DNA of 64,000 nt from Candidatus Bathyarchaeota archaeon (lineage in GTDB: Archaea; Thermoproteota; Bathyarchaeia; TCS64). Position 1 is the stretch's first letter, and each line of letters opens with the position of its first letter. The notes below the pieces were generated by a model. That model was given only the letters and a program-made list of their open reading frames with translations, did not search any database and was not told where the DNA came from. Below are positions 8,585-18,251 of the stretch, one piece after another. A program made the position numbers and the translations under genes. The DNA lies in assembly GCA_026394265.1 (NCBI GenBank), contig JAPKYO010000007.1, forward strand, positions 14,472 through 78,471, read 5' to 3'.

Positions 8585-10714
8585 ATGAAGGAACTGAAGA
8601 AGAGGATACTAGTCACATCGGCGCTCATCTACGCCAATAACTCGGTCCACATAGGCCACCTGTTAGAGAACACGCAGACCGACATCTACGTCAGGTTCCT
8701 GAAGCTGCGTGGCCACGACGCGTTCTACTGCGGGGCGGAGGATACACACGGCGCACCCATAGAGATAGCCGCCGCGAAGCAGGGCGTAACCCCCGAGCAG
8801 TTCATCGCCAAGTGGGCGAAGGAACACGAGGAAGACTACCGGCGCTACCTCATCGCATACGACAGCTACTACACGACAAACAGCCCCGAGAACAAGGAGT
8901 ACACGGAGCTAATCTTCAAGCGCCTGCAGGACGCGGGGCACATCTACACGAAGGACATCGAGCTCACCTACTGCGAGCAATGCAAGCGGTACCTCCCCGA
9001 CAGGTACGTGAAGGGCACGTGCCCCAAGTGCGGCGCAAAGGACCAGTACGGCGACGTCTGCGAGAAGTGCGGCGCCGCCTACAGCACCATCGAACTCGTC
9101 GAGCCCTACTGCAGCATCTGCGGCTCCAAGCCCATCAGGAAGCCGAGCCGCCACTACTTCTTCCGCCTAAACGACTTCAGCGACAAGCTACGAGCATGGC
9201 TCACCGGCAACAAGAACCTGCAGCCCGAGATCAGGAACCAGATCCTGAGCTGGGTGGATCAGGGGCTTCAGGACTGGTGCATAAGCAGGGACGGCCCCTA
9301 CTTCGGATTCAAGATACCCGGGGAGGAGGACAAGTATTTCTACGTCTGGCTGGACGCGCCCATCGGCTACATGGCGTCTACGGCGAACTACTGCAGGGGC
9401 AGGGACTTCACGGTGGACGACATCTGGCAGAGTGAAGACTCTACTATCATCCACTTCATCGGGAAGGACATAATCTACTTCCATCTCCTCTTCTGGCCCG
9501 CCGTCCTCATGGGCAGCGGATTCCACGTCCCAGACAACGTCGTCGTCCACGGCTTCCTAAACGTCAACGGCGAGAAGATGAGCAAGAGCCGCGGCACATT
9601 CCTCACCGGGCGCGAGTTCGCCGACCTCCTCGACCCCGAACTCCTCCGCTACTACTACGCCGCCAACCTCGGCCACACCATGACCGACATCGACCTCGAC
9701 CTCAAAACCCTGCAGGACAAGGTCAACAACGAGCTCGTAAGCAACATCGCCAACCTCGTCTACAGGACACTCAGCTTCCTCGACAAGAACTTCGACAGCA
9801 AAGTCACCACGACGCTGAACAAGGATCTTCTCGCCGACGTGGCGAAGAAGGCGGAGGGCGTCAGCGACAGCTACTACGACTACAACTTCCGCGAAGCCGT
9901 GGCGAAGACGCTGGAGATCAGCACCGTCGGCAACAAGTACTTCCAGGACAACCAGCCGTGGCTGCTCGTCAAGACGGACAAGGAGAAGGCGCAGAGGGTG
10001 CTCACGGACTGCGTCAATATCGTCAAGACAGTTGCAATCCTCATGAAGCCCATAACCCCCGTCTTCGCCGAGAGGGTCGAGGAGCAGCTAGGCCTACCCG
10101 ACCTCAAGTGGGCGGATGTCGACCGCGTCATCGAGAACCACAGAATCGCAGGCGCCAAGATAATCCTCCGCAAGATCGACCCAATCGTGCTGAGGAAGTC
10201 GGGGGAGAAGCAGGAGGAGAAGAGGGAGGAGAAGCCTGCGAAGCCAACCGGCCCAGCCTCCCTCGACCTGCGCGTTGCCGTCGTCACTGAGGTCAACGAC
10301 CACCCTCAAGCGGACAAGCTCTATGTCCTAAAGATCGACCTTGGCTCGGAGCAGAGGCAGCTCTGCGCCGGGCTGAAGCCCTACTATCCGAAGGATGAGC
10401 TGCTCGGGAAGCACCTCGTGGTCGTCACCAACCTGAAGCCCGCGAAGCTGCGGGGGGAGCTTAGTCAGGGGATGCTCCTCGCCGGGGACTCCGGCAGCGT
10501 CGTCGGCGTCCTCAACGCGCCCGACAGCCCCGCTGGGACGCAGGTTACCGCCGACGGCGTCTCGGGCAAGGGCGCCCCACAGATAGAGATCGGGGACATC
10601 GCCGCCCTAACCCTTGAGGCGAAGACGGGGAAGGCGTACGTCAACGGGAAGCTGCTGGGGACGGAGAAGGAGACCGTACGCGTTGACAAGGGCGTAGAGG
10701 GCAGGATCAGGTAA
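8585..10714 (+). CDS. metG: Methionyl-tRNA synthetase with C-terminal tRNA-binding domain
   Basis: Class I aminoacyl-tRNA synthetase, 709 residues. It shows HIGH (His22-His25), KMSKS (residues 331-335) and a connective-peptide zinc region with four CxxC knuckles (Cys130/133, 146/149, 159/162, 176/179). After a Lys/Glu-rich linker near residue 540 comes a C-terminal EMAP-II/Trbp111-type OB domain (about 560-680, with DLRVAVVTEV and KPAKLRGELSQGM). In many archaea this domain is a separate protein; here it is fused. A TATA-like TTTTAATAG at 8531-8539 precedes the ATG. Confidence 0.97.
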   Translation: MKELKKRILVTSALIYANNSVHIGHLLENTQTDIYVRFLKLRGHDAFYCGAEDTHGAPIEIAAAKQGVTPEQFIAKWAKEHEEDYRRYLIAYDSYYTTNSPENKEYTELIFKRLQDAGHIYTKDIELTYCEQCKRYLPDRYVKGTCPKCGAKDQYGDVCEKCGAAYSTIELVEPYCSICGSKPIRKPSRHYFFRLNDFSDKLRAWLTGNKNLQPEIRNQILSWVDQGLQDWCISRDGPYFGFKIPGEEDKYFYVWLDAPIGYMASTANYCRGRDFTVDDIWQSEDSTIIHFIGKDIIYFHLLFWPAVLMGSGFHVPDNVVVHGFLNVNGEKMSKSRGTFLTGREFADLLDPELLRYYYAANLGHTMTDIDLDLKTLQDKVNNELVSNIANLVYRTLSFLDKNFDSKVTTTLNKDLLADVAKKAEGVSDSYYDYNFREAVAKTLEISTVGNKYFQDNQPWLLVKTDKEKAQRVLTDCVNIVKTVAILMKPITPVFAERVEEQLGLPDLKWADVDRVIENHRIAGAKIILRKIDPIVLRKSGEKQEEKREEKPAKPTGPASLDLRVAVVTEVNDHPQADKLYVLKIDLGSEQRQLCAGLKPYYPKDELLGKHLVVVTNLKPAKLRGELSQGMLLAGDSGSVVGVLNAPDSPAGTQVTADGVSGKGAPQIEIGDIAALTLEAKTGKAYVNGKLLGTEKETVRVDKGVEGRIR

Positions 10715-10784
10715 CACCCCTACAAGCCCTTTTTCCACTGATTGCTTAAATTCGTCGGACCCCCAGAAGACCCAGTGAAAATCG

Positions 10785-10955
10785 TTGGCAAGAGACCCCG
10801 TCTGCGGTATGCACGTCGATGAGGAGCACGCCGCCTTCAAGGTCGAGCGGGGGGGCAAGACATACTACTTCTGCAGCGAGGGCTGCATGCTGACATTCCA
10901 GCAGCCCGACAGGGAGCTGAAGAAGCTCAAGAACCTCGCATCCTGGGCGCGTTGA
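10785..10955 (+). CDS. YHS metal-binding domain, split from the CopA ATPase
   Basis: 56-codon frame missing from simple ORF lists because of its size. It encodes a YHS domain: DPVCGMHVD at the start, then [10 protein letters not shown], then a charged ELKKLKNL helix. YHS domains bind metal and commonly form the N-terminus of copper P-type ATPases. Here the frame stops at 10953-10955, exactly where the ATPase frame begins. Upstream, a GTG at 10775 would give MKIVGK in the same frame as the ATPase, so two compensating frame changes (near 10791 and 10940) would join leader, YHS and ATPase into one protein. TTG 10785 is the only start in the YHS frame itself. TATA-like GCTTAAATTC is at 10744-10753. 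Confidence 0.7.
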   Translation: MARDPVCGMHVDEEHAAFKVERGGKTYYFCSEGCMLTFQQPDRELKKLKNLASWAR

Positions 10956-12844
10956 CCTTCATCGTGATGTTCGTGGATCTGCCGCTACCCCTGTTGCCTA
11001 TGCACTGGTGGGCTCTGCTCCTATCGACGCCTGTGCAGTTCGGGGCGGGGTGGAGATACTATCGGGGGGCGTGGGGCGCACTCAAGGCGAGGACAGCGAA
11101 CATGGACACCCTCATAGTCATAGGCTCCACGACGGCGTGGGGATACAGCGCCTTCGTTGTACTCTTCCCACAGTGGGCGCCGAGCCACGAGCTCTACTTC
11201 GACGCCTCGGCGCTGATACTCGCCCTGATCCTCGTGGGCAAGTATCTCGAGGAGGTGGCGAGGGGGCGCGCCTCCGAGGCGGTGCGCAAGCTCCTCGACC
11301 TCCAGCCACCCATGGCGAGGATCATAAAGGAGGACGGCTCGGAGGAGGAGGTCGGCGTCGAGACGATCATGCCGATGGACATCCTACGAGTCAAGCCGGG
11401 TGAGAAGATACCCCTAGACGGCGTAGTCACAGACGGCACGAGCACAATCGACGAGAGCATGATCACCGGCGAGAGCATCCCCGTCACCAAGAAGAACGGG
11501 GACCAAGTCATCGGCGGCACCATCAACAAGGAGGGTGCCTTCAAGATGGAGGTCACCAAGATCGGGATGAACACGACCCTCCAGCAGATAGTCCAGATGG
11601 TGGAGGATGCCCAGTTGAGCAAGGCCCCCATCCAGCGCCTCGCCGACACAGTAGCCGCCTACTTCACCCCAGCCATACTGATAATCGCGACGCTCTCCGC
11701 ACTGGGCTGGTTCTACATCGGCCACGCCAGCTTCGGCGTAGCCATAACCACCTTCATCTCCGTCGTCATCATCGCCTGCCCCTGCGCCATGGGGATCGCC
11801 ACACCCACCGCCATACTCGTCGGAGCCGGCCTCGGCGCCCAGAACGGGATGCTCATAAAGAATGGCGAATACCTCGAGAAGGCCAGGAGCCTACAGGCGG
11901 TCGCCTTCGACAAGACGGGCACCCTCACAAAGGGCGAGATCGCCGTGACGGACGTCGTCGCCGACGACACGGACGACTTACTCGCCAAGGCCGCGTCCCT
12001 GGAGAAGCTGTCGGAGCACCCGATCGGCGCAGCGATCGTGAGGCTGGCCGAGGATAGGGGGATGAAGCTCGTCGAACCCAAGGACTTCGAGGCCCTAGCG
12101 GGCCGCGGCGTTAAGGGCACGATAGGGCGCAAACACTACGTCGTGGGGACGACCCGCCTCATGGAGGAGATGAAGATCGAGTTCCCAGACGACGTTAAGG
12201 CGAAGGCCGAGGCCCTCTACGACCAGGGCAAGACTCTCGCCTTCGTCGCAGTAGACGGCAGGGTCACAGGCGTAATCGCCGTCGCCGACCAGATCAAGGA
12301 CAACGCAGCCAAGGCGGTCAAGAGGCTCCGCGAGATGGGGCTACAGGTCGTCATGATAACCGGCGACAACAAGCGCACCGCCGAGGCCATAGCGAAGCAG
12401 GTCGGCATAGACAGGTACAACGCGGAGGTCCTCCCCGAGGACAAGGTCGGCGTCATCAAGAGCCTCCAGGACGAGGGCCTCGTGGTGGCCATGGTCGGCG
12501 ACGGGATTAACGACGCCCCCGCCCTCGCCGCGAGCGACGTGGGCATAGCCCTCGGCAGCGGAACCGACGTCGCCATCGAGACAGGCGGCATCATACTCAT
12601 CAAGAACAACCTCGAAGACGTCGCGAGGGCCATAGAACTCAGCAAACGCACATACAACAAGATAATCCAGAACCTCTTCTGGGCCTTCTTCTACAACACC
12701 GCCCTCATACCCGTGGCGGCGGGCATCCTCATCCCCTGGGGGATACAGATGAACCCCATCTTCGCCGCCGGCGCCATGGCGATGAGCAGCATAACAGTCG
12801 TCACCAACAGCCTGCTCCTACGCAGGTGGAAGCCGAGGGAATAG
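10952..12844 (+). CDS. copA: Copper-translocating P1B-type ATPase
   Basis: 630-residue heavy-metal ATPase exporting Cu(I) from the cytoplasm. It has the intramembrane CPC (Cys276-Pro-Cys278), the phosphorylated Asp320 in DKTGTL, the actuator TGES, the HP motif in LSEHPIG and the hinge GDGINDAP. The TTG start leaves fewer N-terminal helices than usual; the frame upstream of it (ILGAL) would extend the first helix, supporting a frame break from the YHS frame. The soluble HMA domain often found at the N-terminus is instead in the next gene, which overlaps by 19 bases. Substrate Cu(I) is inferred from CPC plus YHS/HMA partners. Confidence 0.94.
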   Translation: MTFIVMFVDLPLPLLPMHWWALLLSTPVQFGAGWRYYRGAWGALKARTANMDTLIVIGSTTAWGYSAFVVLFPQWAPSHELYFDASALILALILVGKYLEEVARGRASEAVRKLLDLQPPMARIIKEDGSEEEVGVETIMPMDILRVKPGEKIPLDGVVTDGTSTIDESMITGESIPVTKKNGDQVIGGTINKEGAFKMEVTKIGMNTTLQQIVQMVEDAQLSKAPIQRLADTVAAYFTPAILIIATLSALGWFYIGHASFGVAITTFISVVIIACPCAMGIATPTAILVGAGLGAQNGMLIKNGEYLEKARSLQAVAFDKTGTLTKGEIAVTDVVADDTDDLLAKAASLEKLSEHPIGAAIVRLAEDRGMKLVEPKDFEALAGRGVKGTIGRKHYVVGTTRLMEEMKIEFPDDVKAKAEALYDQGKTLAFVAVDGRVTGVIAVADQIKDNAAKAVKRLREMGLQVVMITGDNKRTAEAIAKQVGIDRYNAEVLPEDKVGVIKSLQDEGLVVAMVGDGINDAPALAASDVGIALGSGTDVAIETGGIILIKNNLEDVARAIELSKRTYNKIIQNLFWAFFYNTALIPVAAGILIPWGIQMNPIFAAGAMAMSSITVVTNSLLLRRWKPRE

Positions 12845-13422
12845 CCGTGCCCGATGTCACAAAGGAACTCGCCATCACGCGCATGGACTGCCCAACATGC
12901 GTCGTAACCCTCGAAAAATCGGTGATGAAGGTCCCCGGAGTCACGAAGGCACAGGGCAACTACCTCAAGAAGACCATCAAGGTGACGATGAGCGACTCCA
13001 CGCCCCTCGCTGCAGTCGAGAAGGCGATAGAAGACGTCGGCTACCAAGTCGCCTACAAGAAGTATCCGGGCCCCCTGTCGAAGCTCCGCGGCCTATTCAG
13101 CAGGGGCGACTCCAAGGCGATCACCGCCATAACCGACGGCGACTTCACCGCTAAGGTTCTCGAAGCCGCGAAGCCTGTCGCCGTCCTCTTCAGCAGCGAG
13201 GGCTGCCCAAGCTGCCAGGTACTCAAGCCACAGATCAAGGCACTCGCCGAGAAGCAGGCGGGCAAGGTCAACTTCTACGAGATGGACGTCACCCACACCG
13301 AGGCGTGGAAGCAGTACAACGTCATGGGCATACCCACAGTCATCGTCTTCCGCGGCGGCAAGTCCGCGGAGCGCTTCGGAGCCATGCTACGCGTCGACGA
13401 ACTAGAGAAGACACTCGCCTAG
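12826..13422 (+). CDS. HMA copper-chaperone domain fused to thioredoxin domain
   Basis: 198 residues in two domains. Residues 14-80 form a heavy-metal-associated domain with ITRMDCPTC (Cys22, Cys25); residues 105-198 form a thioredoxin fold with SSEGCPSC (Cys127, Cys130) and the cis-Pro loop GIPTV. The HMA part should bind Cu(I) and the thioredoxin part could keep its cysteines or the ATPase reduced; that partnership is inference. The frame starts with GTG 12826, inside the end of copA; GTG 12847 is an alternative. Gene order YHS, ATPase, HMA-thioredoxin indicates one copper-handling operon. Confidence 0.88.
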   Translation: MEAEGIAVPDVTKELAITRMDCPTCVVTLEKSVMKVPGVTKAQGNYLKKTIKVTMSDSTPLAAVEKAIEDVGYQVAYKKYPGPLSKLRGLFSRGDSKAITAITDGDFTAKVLEAAKPVAVLFSSEGCPSCQVLKPQIKALAEKQAGKVNFYEMDVTHTEAWKQYNVMGIPTVIVFRGGKSAERFGAMLRVDELEKTLA

Positions 13423-13469
13423 ATTTCAGGTATTTTTATACAACAGCCCCCAGTATTCAACAAGTCTCG

Positions 13470-15278
13470 GTGTCCAGCGTGAACACACTGCACCACAACG
13501 GCGTCATAGTCCCACCAAAGTATCAGAGCCGCGGCCTCACCGTCAAAATCAAGGGTCAGACAACGAGCCTCACCGAGGAGCAGGAGGAGATGGCCGTCGC
13601 CTGGGCCAAAAAGGTAGGCACCCCCTACGTCGAGGACCCCAAGTTCGCCGAGAACTTCCACGAGGACTTCGGCAAGAAACTCAGCGTCAAGCTCCTGCCC
13701 GGGGACGTCGACTTCACGGACATCATACACCTTGTGCAGAGGGAGCGCGAGGCGAAGCTCGCCCTGCCCCCCGAGGTGAAGAAGGCGCAGGCAGCCGAGA
13801 GGAAGGCGCAACGCGACGCCAACAAGGAGAAGTACGGCTACGCCACCGTCGACGGGCAGCGCATGGAGCTCGGCAACTACAACGTCGAGCCAAATAGTAT
13901 ATTCATGGGGCGCGGCCAGCACCCGTGGAGGGGCAGGTGGAAGCTGGGCCCCGGATACGAGGACATAGAGCTGAACCTCAGCCCCGACGCCCCTAGGCCC
14001 CTAGGGAACTGGAAGGCCACTCCCTGGGAGCCCGCCACCATGTGGATCGCCCGCTGGACCGACAAGCTCAGCGGCAAGAAGAAGTACGTCTGGCCCGGCG
14101 ACGCCAGCTTCCTCAAGCAGAGGAAGGACATGGAGAAGTACGAGAAGGCCAAGGCCCTCAAGGAGAGGCTGGACGAGGTCAAGGCACACATCGATGGCAA
14201 CCTCACCGTCGGCGACCTGAAGAGGCGGAAGACGGCGACCGTCTGCTACCTCATCGATCGCCTCAAATTCAGGGTTGGGGACGAGAAGGACGAGGACGAC
14301 GAGGCCGACACCGTCGGCGCCTCGACGCTCCGCCCAGAGCACGTCTGCTTCAACGCCGACGGCTCGGTCACATTCAACTTCCTCGGCAAGGACTCGGTGC
14401 CCATGAACATCACCGCCCAGCTGCCCCCCAAGGTCGTGCAGAACCTGCGCGACTTCGCCGCGGGCGCCGGAAAGGAGAGCCTCTTTGAGGGCATAAACTC
14501 GGGCCACGTCGGCGACTTCTTGAAGGAGATCATGGGGGGGCTGAGCGCCAAGGTGTTCAGGACACTCTACGCCACCGACGCCGTCGGCGGAAAACTCGCG
14601 ACGGAGACCGTGAAGCCCGAGGACCCCGACTACGTCAAGCGCCAGGCCGCCCTACGCGCCAACCTCGAGGCCGCCATAGTCTGCAACCACAAGCGCACCA
14701 TCCCCAAGACGTGGCAGCAGAGCCTGCAGGCGAAGAAGGACCGCCTCAAGCAGCTTGAGGCCAAGGCCTCCTCCGACGAGAAAGCCGTGCGCCAGAAGCT
14801 CGCCGACGAGGAGAGGAAGTACCGCGAGAGACTGGTCGAAGCCGAGAAGAGACTCGCCGAGGCGGAGAAGAGAGAGGAGGATCTACGCGCCCAGCTGGCG
14901 GAGGTCGAGAAGGCGGGCGGCGACCAGAAGGCCCCGAGGAAGCGCCTGGCAACTGCCCGGGAAAAGACGAAGTCGGCGCGCGAGCGCATAAGGAAGCTCA
15001 AGAACGTTCACGTCACCGCCTCGCTGAATGCGAAGAGGCAGCTGGAGGAGAAGAGGCTCCGCGACAGGGAGGCCGTGGAGCGTATGAGGCTGCAGGTGGA
15101 GGCGCAGGAGATCACCCGCGACTATAATCTCGGCACCAGCCTGAAGAACTACGTCGACCCGCGCATCTACTACGACTGGGGGAAGCGGGTCGGCTTCGAC
15201 TGGCGCAGCTACTACCCGACGACGCTGCAGAAGAAGTTCAGCTGGATAGAGGAGCAGCCCGAGGACGAAGAATCATAA
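13470..15278 (+). CDS. DNA topoisomerase IB, eukaryote-like
   Basis: About 602 residues. It resembles the core and C-terminal domains of eukaryotic nuclear topoisomerase I: N-terminal LHHNGVIVPP, the core segment AKVFRTLYATDA, a long charged coiled-coil linker (about residues 410-540), and the catalytic tyrosine in LKNYVDPR (Tyr561). This enzyme is a marker of Thaumarchaeota and near relatives. The frame is open to 13305, but the upstream part overlaps the thioredoxin gene and looks non-coding. A TATA box (TATTTTTATA, 13431-13440) about 30 bases before GTG 13470 fixes the start there, or at GTG 13479. Confidence 0.93.
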   Translation: MSSVNTLHHNGVIVPPKYQSRGLTVKIKGQTTSLTEEQEEMAVAWAKKVGTPYVEDPKFAENFHEDFGKKLSVKLLPGDVDFTDIIHLVQREREAKLALPPEVKKAQAAERKAQRDANKEKYGYATVDGQRMELGNYNVEPNSIFMGRGQHPWRGRWKLGPGYEDIELNLSPDAPRPLGNWKATPWEPATMWIARWTDKLSGKKKYVWPGDASFLKQRKDMEKYEKAKALKERLDEVKAHIDGNLTVGDLKRRKTATVCYLIDRLKFRVGDEKDEDDEADTVGASTLRPEHVCFNADGSVTFNFLGKDSVPMNITAQLPPKVVQNLRDFAAGAGKESLFEGINSGHVGDFLKEIMGGLSAKVFRTLYATDAVGGKLATETVKPEDPDYVKRQAALRANLEAAIVCNHKRTIPKTWQQSLQAKKDRLKQLEAKASSDEKAVRQKLADEERKYRERLVEAEKRLAEAEKREEDLRAQLAEVEKAGGDQKAPRKRLATAREKTKSARERIRKLKNVHVTASLNAKRQLEEKRLRDREAVERMRLQVEAQEITRDYNLGTSLKNYVDPRIYYDWGKRVGFDWRSYYPTTLQKKFSWIEEQPEDEES

Positions 15279-15302
15279 GCCCGACGCGCCCCCTTCTACG
15301 CC

Positions 15303-16100
15303 ATGAGGAATCTGGTTAAGCACAAGCTCATGGCCGGGAAGCCGGCGATAGGGACCTGGGTGTCCATCGGCCACCCCGACATGACCATGTATCTGGCGGA
15401 TATGGGCTTCGATTGGCTCGTCTGCGATATGGAGCACAGCGCCTACGGCCCCGAGACCTACCACAGCCTCGTGCAGAGCATGCTCTACGCCCGTGGCAAG
15501 TGCATGCCCCTTGCTCGTATCCCCTGGATCGACTTGATCTGGTGCAAGAAGGTGCTGGACGCTGGGGCTATGGGTCTCGTGCTGCCCCGCGTGGAGTCTG
15601 CGAAGATGGCGAAGGAGGCGGTACGCCTCATGAAGTACCCACCGCAGGGCGAGAGGGGGGCGGGTCCACGTCTAGCCGCCTTCCGCGACCCCGACTACTT
15701 CAAGACGGCAAACGACGAGATACTCGTCATCCCCATGATAGAGTCCGTGAAGGGCGTCGAGAAACTCGACGAGATATTCAGCGTCGAGGGCGTCGACGCC
15801 TGCTTCGTGGGGCCTAGCGACCTGAGCCTCGATATGGGCATACACAAGCAGTATACTAACCCCAAGTTCATCGAGGCGCTCGACAAGATCGTGGATGCAG
15901 GAAAGGAGCACGGTGTTGCGCCGGGGATGCACTGCTTCGTCACGCAGGACGCCACAGACATCAACGACGCCATAAAGCGGGGCTTCAGGTTCTGCGCCCT
16001 CGACACCGACCTCGGCTACCTCAGCCGCTCCGTAAAGACCACGCTCGGCTACGTCAAGGGGTGGAAGCCGGGTGAGGGCGGCGAGGCCCCCGCCGTCTAG
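15303..16100 (+). CDS. HpcH/HpaI-family aldolase
   Basis: 265-residue class II aldolase of the HpcH/HpaI (2-keto-3-deoxy-sugar / 4-hydroxy-2-oxoheptanedioate) family. Visible are the active-site His in CDMEHSAYG, the Arg in LARIPW, the Glu in IPMIESVKG and the metal Asp in VGPSDLSLDMG. These enzymes cleave or form 2-keto acids from pyruvate and an aldehyde. The particular substrate is unknown; no sugar-acid dehydratase or kinase is adjacent. It lies 24 bases after topoisomerase IB and overlaps the convergent mrp gene by 4 bases. Confidence 0.9.
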   Translation: MRNLVKHKLMAGKPAIGTWVSIGHPDMTMYLADMGFDWLVCDMEHSAYGPETYHSLVQSMLYARGKCMPLARIPWIDLIWCKKVLDAGAMGLVLPRVESAKMAKEAVRLMKYPPQGERGAGPRLAAFRDPDYFKTANDEILVIPMIESVKGVEKLDEIFSVEGVDACFVGPSDLSLDMGIHKQYTNPKFIEALDKIVDAGKEHGVAPGMHCFVTQDATDINDAIKRGFRFCALDTDLGYLSRSVKTTLGYVKGWKPGEGGEAPAV

Positions 16101-16939
16101 CCCACGAAGGCTTCGATCTTTTTCACGATCTCCCCGAAGGCCTTAGCGGCGGGGCTGTCGGGGTTCTCCATTACAAATGGCTTCCCCGAGTCGGAGTCCT
16201 CTGCGACCCTCGGGTCGAGGGGGATGGAGCCGAGGAACGGCACACCCATCGTTGAGGCGACGCGCTCAGCCACACCCTTACCGAAGAGGTCTATTCTGTC
16301 ACCGCAGTGTGGGCAGATGAGGTAACTCATGTTCTCGATGAGGCCGATGACGGGCGCCTTAAGCTGACGGGCGAATGTCACCGACTTCTCAACCACCTGC
16401 CCGCTCACCTCGTTGGGCATCGTCACGATGACGACACCGTCTATGCCCGGGAGGAGCTGGAGGACGGTTAGTGACTCGTCGCCTGTCCCCGGTGGGAGGT
16501 CGATGAGGAGGTAATCGAGGTCACCCCACTCAACCTCGGATAGCAGTTGCCTTATCGCGGACATCTTGAGGGGGCCGCGCCAGATGACGGGTGAGTCTTG
16601 GCTGGGGAGGAGGAAGTCCATGGAGGCGACCTTGATCCCGGAGGGCGACTTCGGGGCGATGATGCCGTCGTCCCCCGCCTCGAGGCGTGCACCCTTCATG
16701 CCGAGCATCTTCGGCACGGTCGGGCCGTGGATGTCCGCATCCAGTACGCCGACCCTCTTTCCCTCGGCGGCGAGCGCCGCGGCGAGGTTGACGGTGACCA
16801 GGCTCTTGCCCACGCCGCCCTTCCCACTCATCACGGCGACCTTATGCTTGATCCTGTCCATGCGCGCCCTGAGCTGGTTTAGCTCCTCGACGCGCCTGAC
16901 GAAGTCCTCGCCCTTACGAGCCTCATTATCTGTAGACAC
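16097..16939 (-). CDS. mrp: Mrp/Nbp35-family Fe-S carrier ATPase
   Basis: About 280-residue MinD-type P-loop ATPase. It shows the deviant Walker A SGKGGVGKS, Walker B-like LLIDLPPGTGDE, and the C-terminal cluster motif CPHC (ENMSYLICPHCG), which in Mrp/ApbC/Nbp35 proteins bridges a [4Fe-4S] cluster at the dimer interface. It delivers Fe-S clusters to target enzymes. The frame is open to 16996, but a TATA-like TTAAAATACTA (about 17000-17010 on this strand) places transcription start near 16975, so GTG 16939 is the more likely start. It is divergent from the Nudix frame. Confidence 0.93.
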   Translation of the reverse strand: MSTDNEARKGEDFVRRVEELNQLRARMDRIKHKVAVMSGKGGVGKSLVTVNLAAALAAEGKRVGVLDADIHGPTVPKMLGMKGARLEAGDDGIIAPKSPSGIKVASMDFLLPSQDSPVIWRGPLKMSAIRQLLSEVEWGDLDYLLIDLPPGTGDESLTVLQLLPGIDGVVIVTMPNEVSGQVVEKSVTFARQLKAPVIGLIENMSYLICPHCGDRIDLFGKGVAERVASTMGVPFLGSIPLDPRVAEDSDSGKPFVMENPDSPAAKAFGEIVKKIEAFVG

Positions 16940-17041
16940 AGGAGAGGCACAGCCTCCGATGTGTAATAAACCTATCCGGGTTCGCCGTTTGAGCAATTAG
17001 TATTTTAACCCCCTCGACGTTTTCAAGACGAGTGGTCCCCC

Positions 17042-17383
17042 TTGATCGAGAGGGATACAGTCGTAAGGGAGGTGCAGGAGGAGACGGGGATAGACCTCCA
17101 TCACCTCACATACATCGGCGGCTTACCCATAATCTTCTCCTCGATGAAGCCCGACCGGGACGTTCTCCCCATCGTCTACCTCTACGAGGGGCGCCCAGAG
17201 ATCAAGCTTAACCCCGAACTGACGGCGTACCGCTGGGTTCACCTCAAGGAACTTCGGGCGAGCAGGACGGTCGCGAAGGTGAAGGGGTGGGAGGGGGAGG
17301 TCTTCAAGCTCGGGGATGACATCGTCTGGGGCCTGACCTACAGGATGCTGGACAAGCTCCTTGAGATGCTGGACGAGGCTTAG
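17042..17383 (+). CDS. Nudix-like protein with truncated N-terminus
   Basis: 113 residues. The second half of a Nudix box is clear (REVQEETGI), with downstream strands typical of the fold. The first half (the GG and first Glu of GX5EX7REUXEEXGU) is shortened to IERDTVV, and the N-terminal strands are missing, because the frame closes at a TAA only 33 bases before the TTG start, inside the shared promoter region. Catalytic metal residues in REVQEE remain. It may be a degraded Nudix gene or a minimal variant; activity is doubtful. Confidence 0.6.
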   Translation: MIERDTVVREVQEETGIDLHHLTYIGGLPIIFSSMKPDRDVLPIVYLYEGRPEIKLNPELTAYRWVHLKELRASRTVAKVKGWEGEVFKLGDDIVWGLTYRMLDKLLEMLDEA

Positions 17384-18249
17384 CCCAGCGCTTTCTTTAG
17401 TGCCTTTGCGACGTCGACGGGCTGCTCGCCGATCGCTGCGCCCGCGCCCCTGAGGGCGTTCATCTTGCTCTCCGCTGTGCCAGCCGAGCCCTGTATTATG
17501 GCGCCGGCGTGCCCCATCCTCTTACCCGGCACCGCTGTGCGCCCAGCGATGTAGGCGGCGACCGGCTTCGTGAATCCGCCCGAGGCGATGAAGTCGGCGG
17601 CCTTCTCCTCCGCGTCCCCGCCGATCTCGCCGATGAGAGCGACTCCCCTCGTCTCGGGGTCCTTCTGGAACCACTTGAGGATCTCGATGTAGTCGAGGCC
17701 GACGACGGGGTCCCCGCCGAGGCCGACGCATGTGGACTCGCCGAGTCCCTGGTTTGTGACGTGGGCGGCGATCTCGTAGAATAGGGTGCCGCTGCGGCTG
17801 ATGATGCCGACGGAGCCGCGTTTGAAGACCTGGTTTGGCATGATGCCCATCTTGGACTCGCCCGCCTTGATGAGGCCGGGGGTGTTGGGGCCGACTACTG
17901 TTGTGCCGAGCTGCTTGGCGCGTGCCACTAGCTCGATGGTGTCCCTGACGGGTATGCCCTCGGTGATGACGACGACGGGGTCCATCCCCGCATCCATGGC
18001 TTCGAGGGCGGCGTCGAGTGCACCTCCGGCGGGGACGAAGATGATCGACGCGTCGCATCCCTGTCTCTCCTTCGCCTCGATGACGGTGTCGTAGACTGGT
18101 GTGCCGTCGACTTCTTGACCACCACGACCGGGGGTGACGCCGGCGACTACCCTTGTGTCGTACTCCTTCATCCGGGCGGCGTGGAACCTGCCCTGCGTGC
18201 CGGTGATGCCCTGCACGACGACTTTGGTATCCTTGTTGATTAGCTTCAT
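17380..18249 (-). CDS. sucD: Succinyl-CoA synthetase alpha subunit
   Basis: 289 residues, normal length. It has the CoA-binding Rossmann start (VVVQGITGTQG), the VGPNTPG loop and the phosphorylated His in MGHAGAI. With the beta subunit upstream it carries out substrate-level phosphorylation in the citric-acid cycle, or its reverse in CO2 fixation. The 2-base gap from sucC (18252-19394) indicates one transcript. It overlaps the convergent Nudix frame by 4 bases. Confidence 0.97.
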   Translation of the reverse strand: MKLINKDTKVVVQGITGTQGRFHAARMKEYDTRVVAGVTPGRGGQEVDGTPVYDTVIEAKERQGCDASIIFVPAGGALDAALEAMDAGMDPVVVITEGIPVRDTIELVARAKQLGTTVVGPNTPGLIKAGESKMGIMPNQVFKRGSVGIISRSGTLFYEIAAHVTNQGLGESTCVGLGGDPVVGLDYIEILKWFQKDPETRGVALIGEIGGDAEEKAADFIASGGFTKPVAAYIAGRTAVPGKRMGHAGAIIQGSAGTAESKMNALRGAGAAIGEQPVDVAKALKKALG

Positions 18250-18251
18250 GT

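Noticed and set aside
13305..13469. Long N-terminal extension of topoisomerase IB
   Set aside because: It overlaps the thioredoxin-fusion gene, is Arg/His-rich, and lies upstream of the TATA box that serves the gene.
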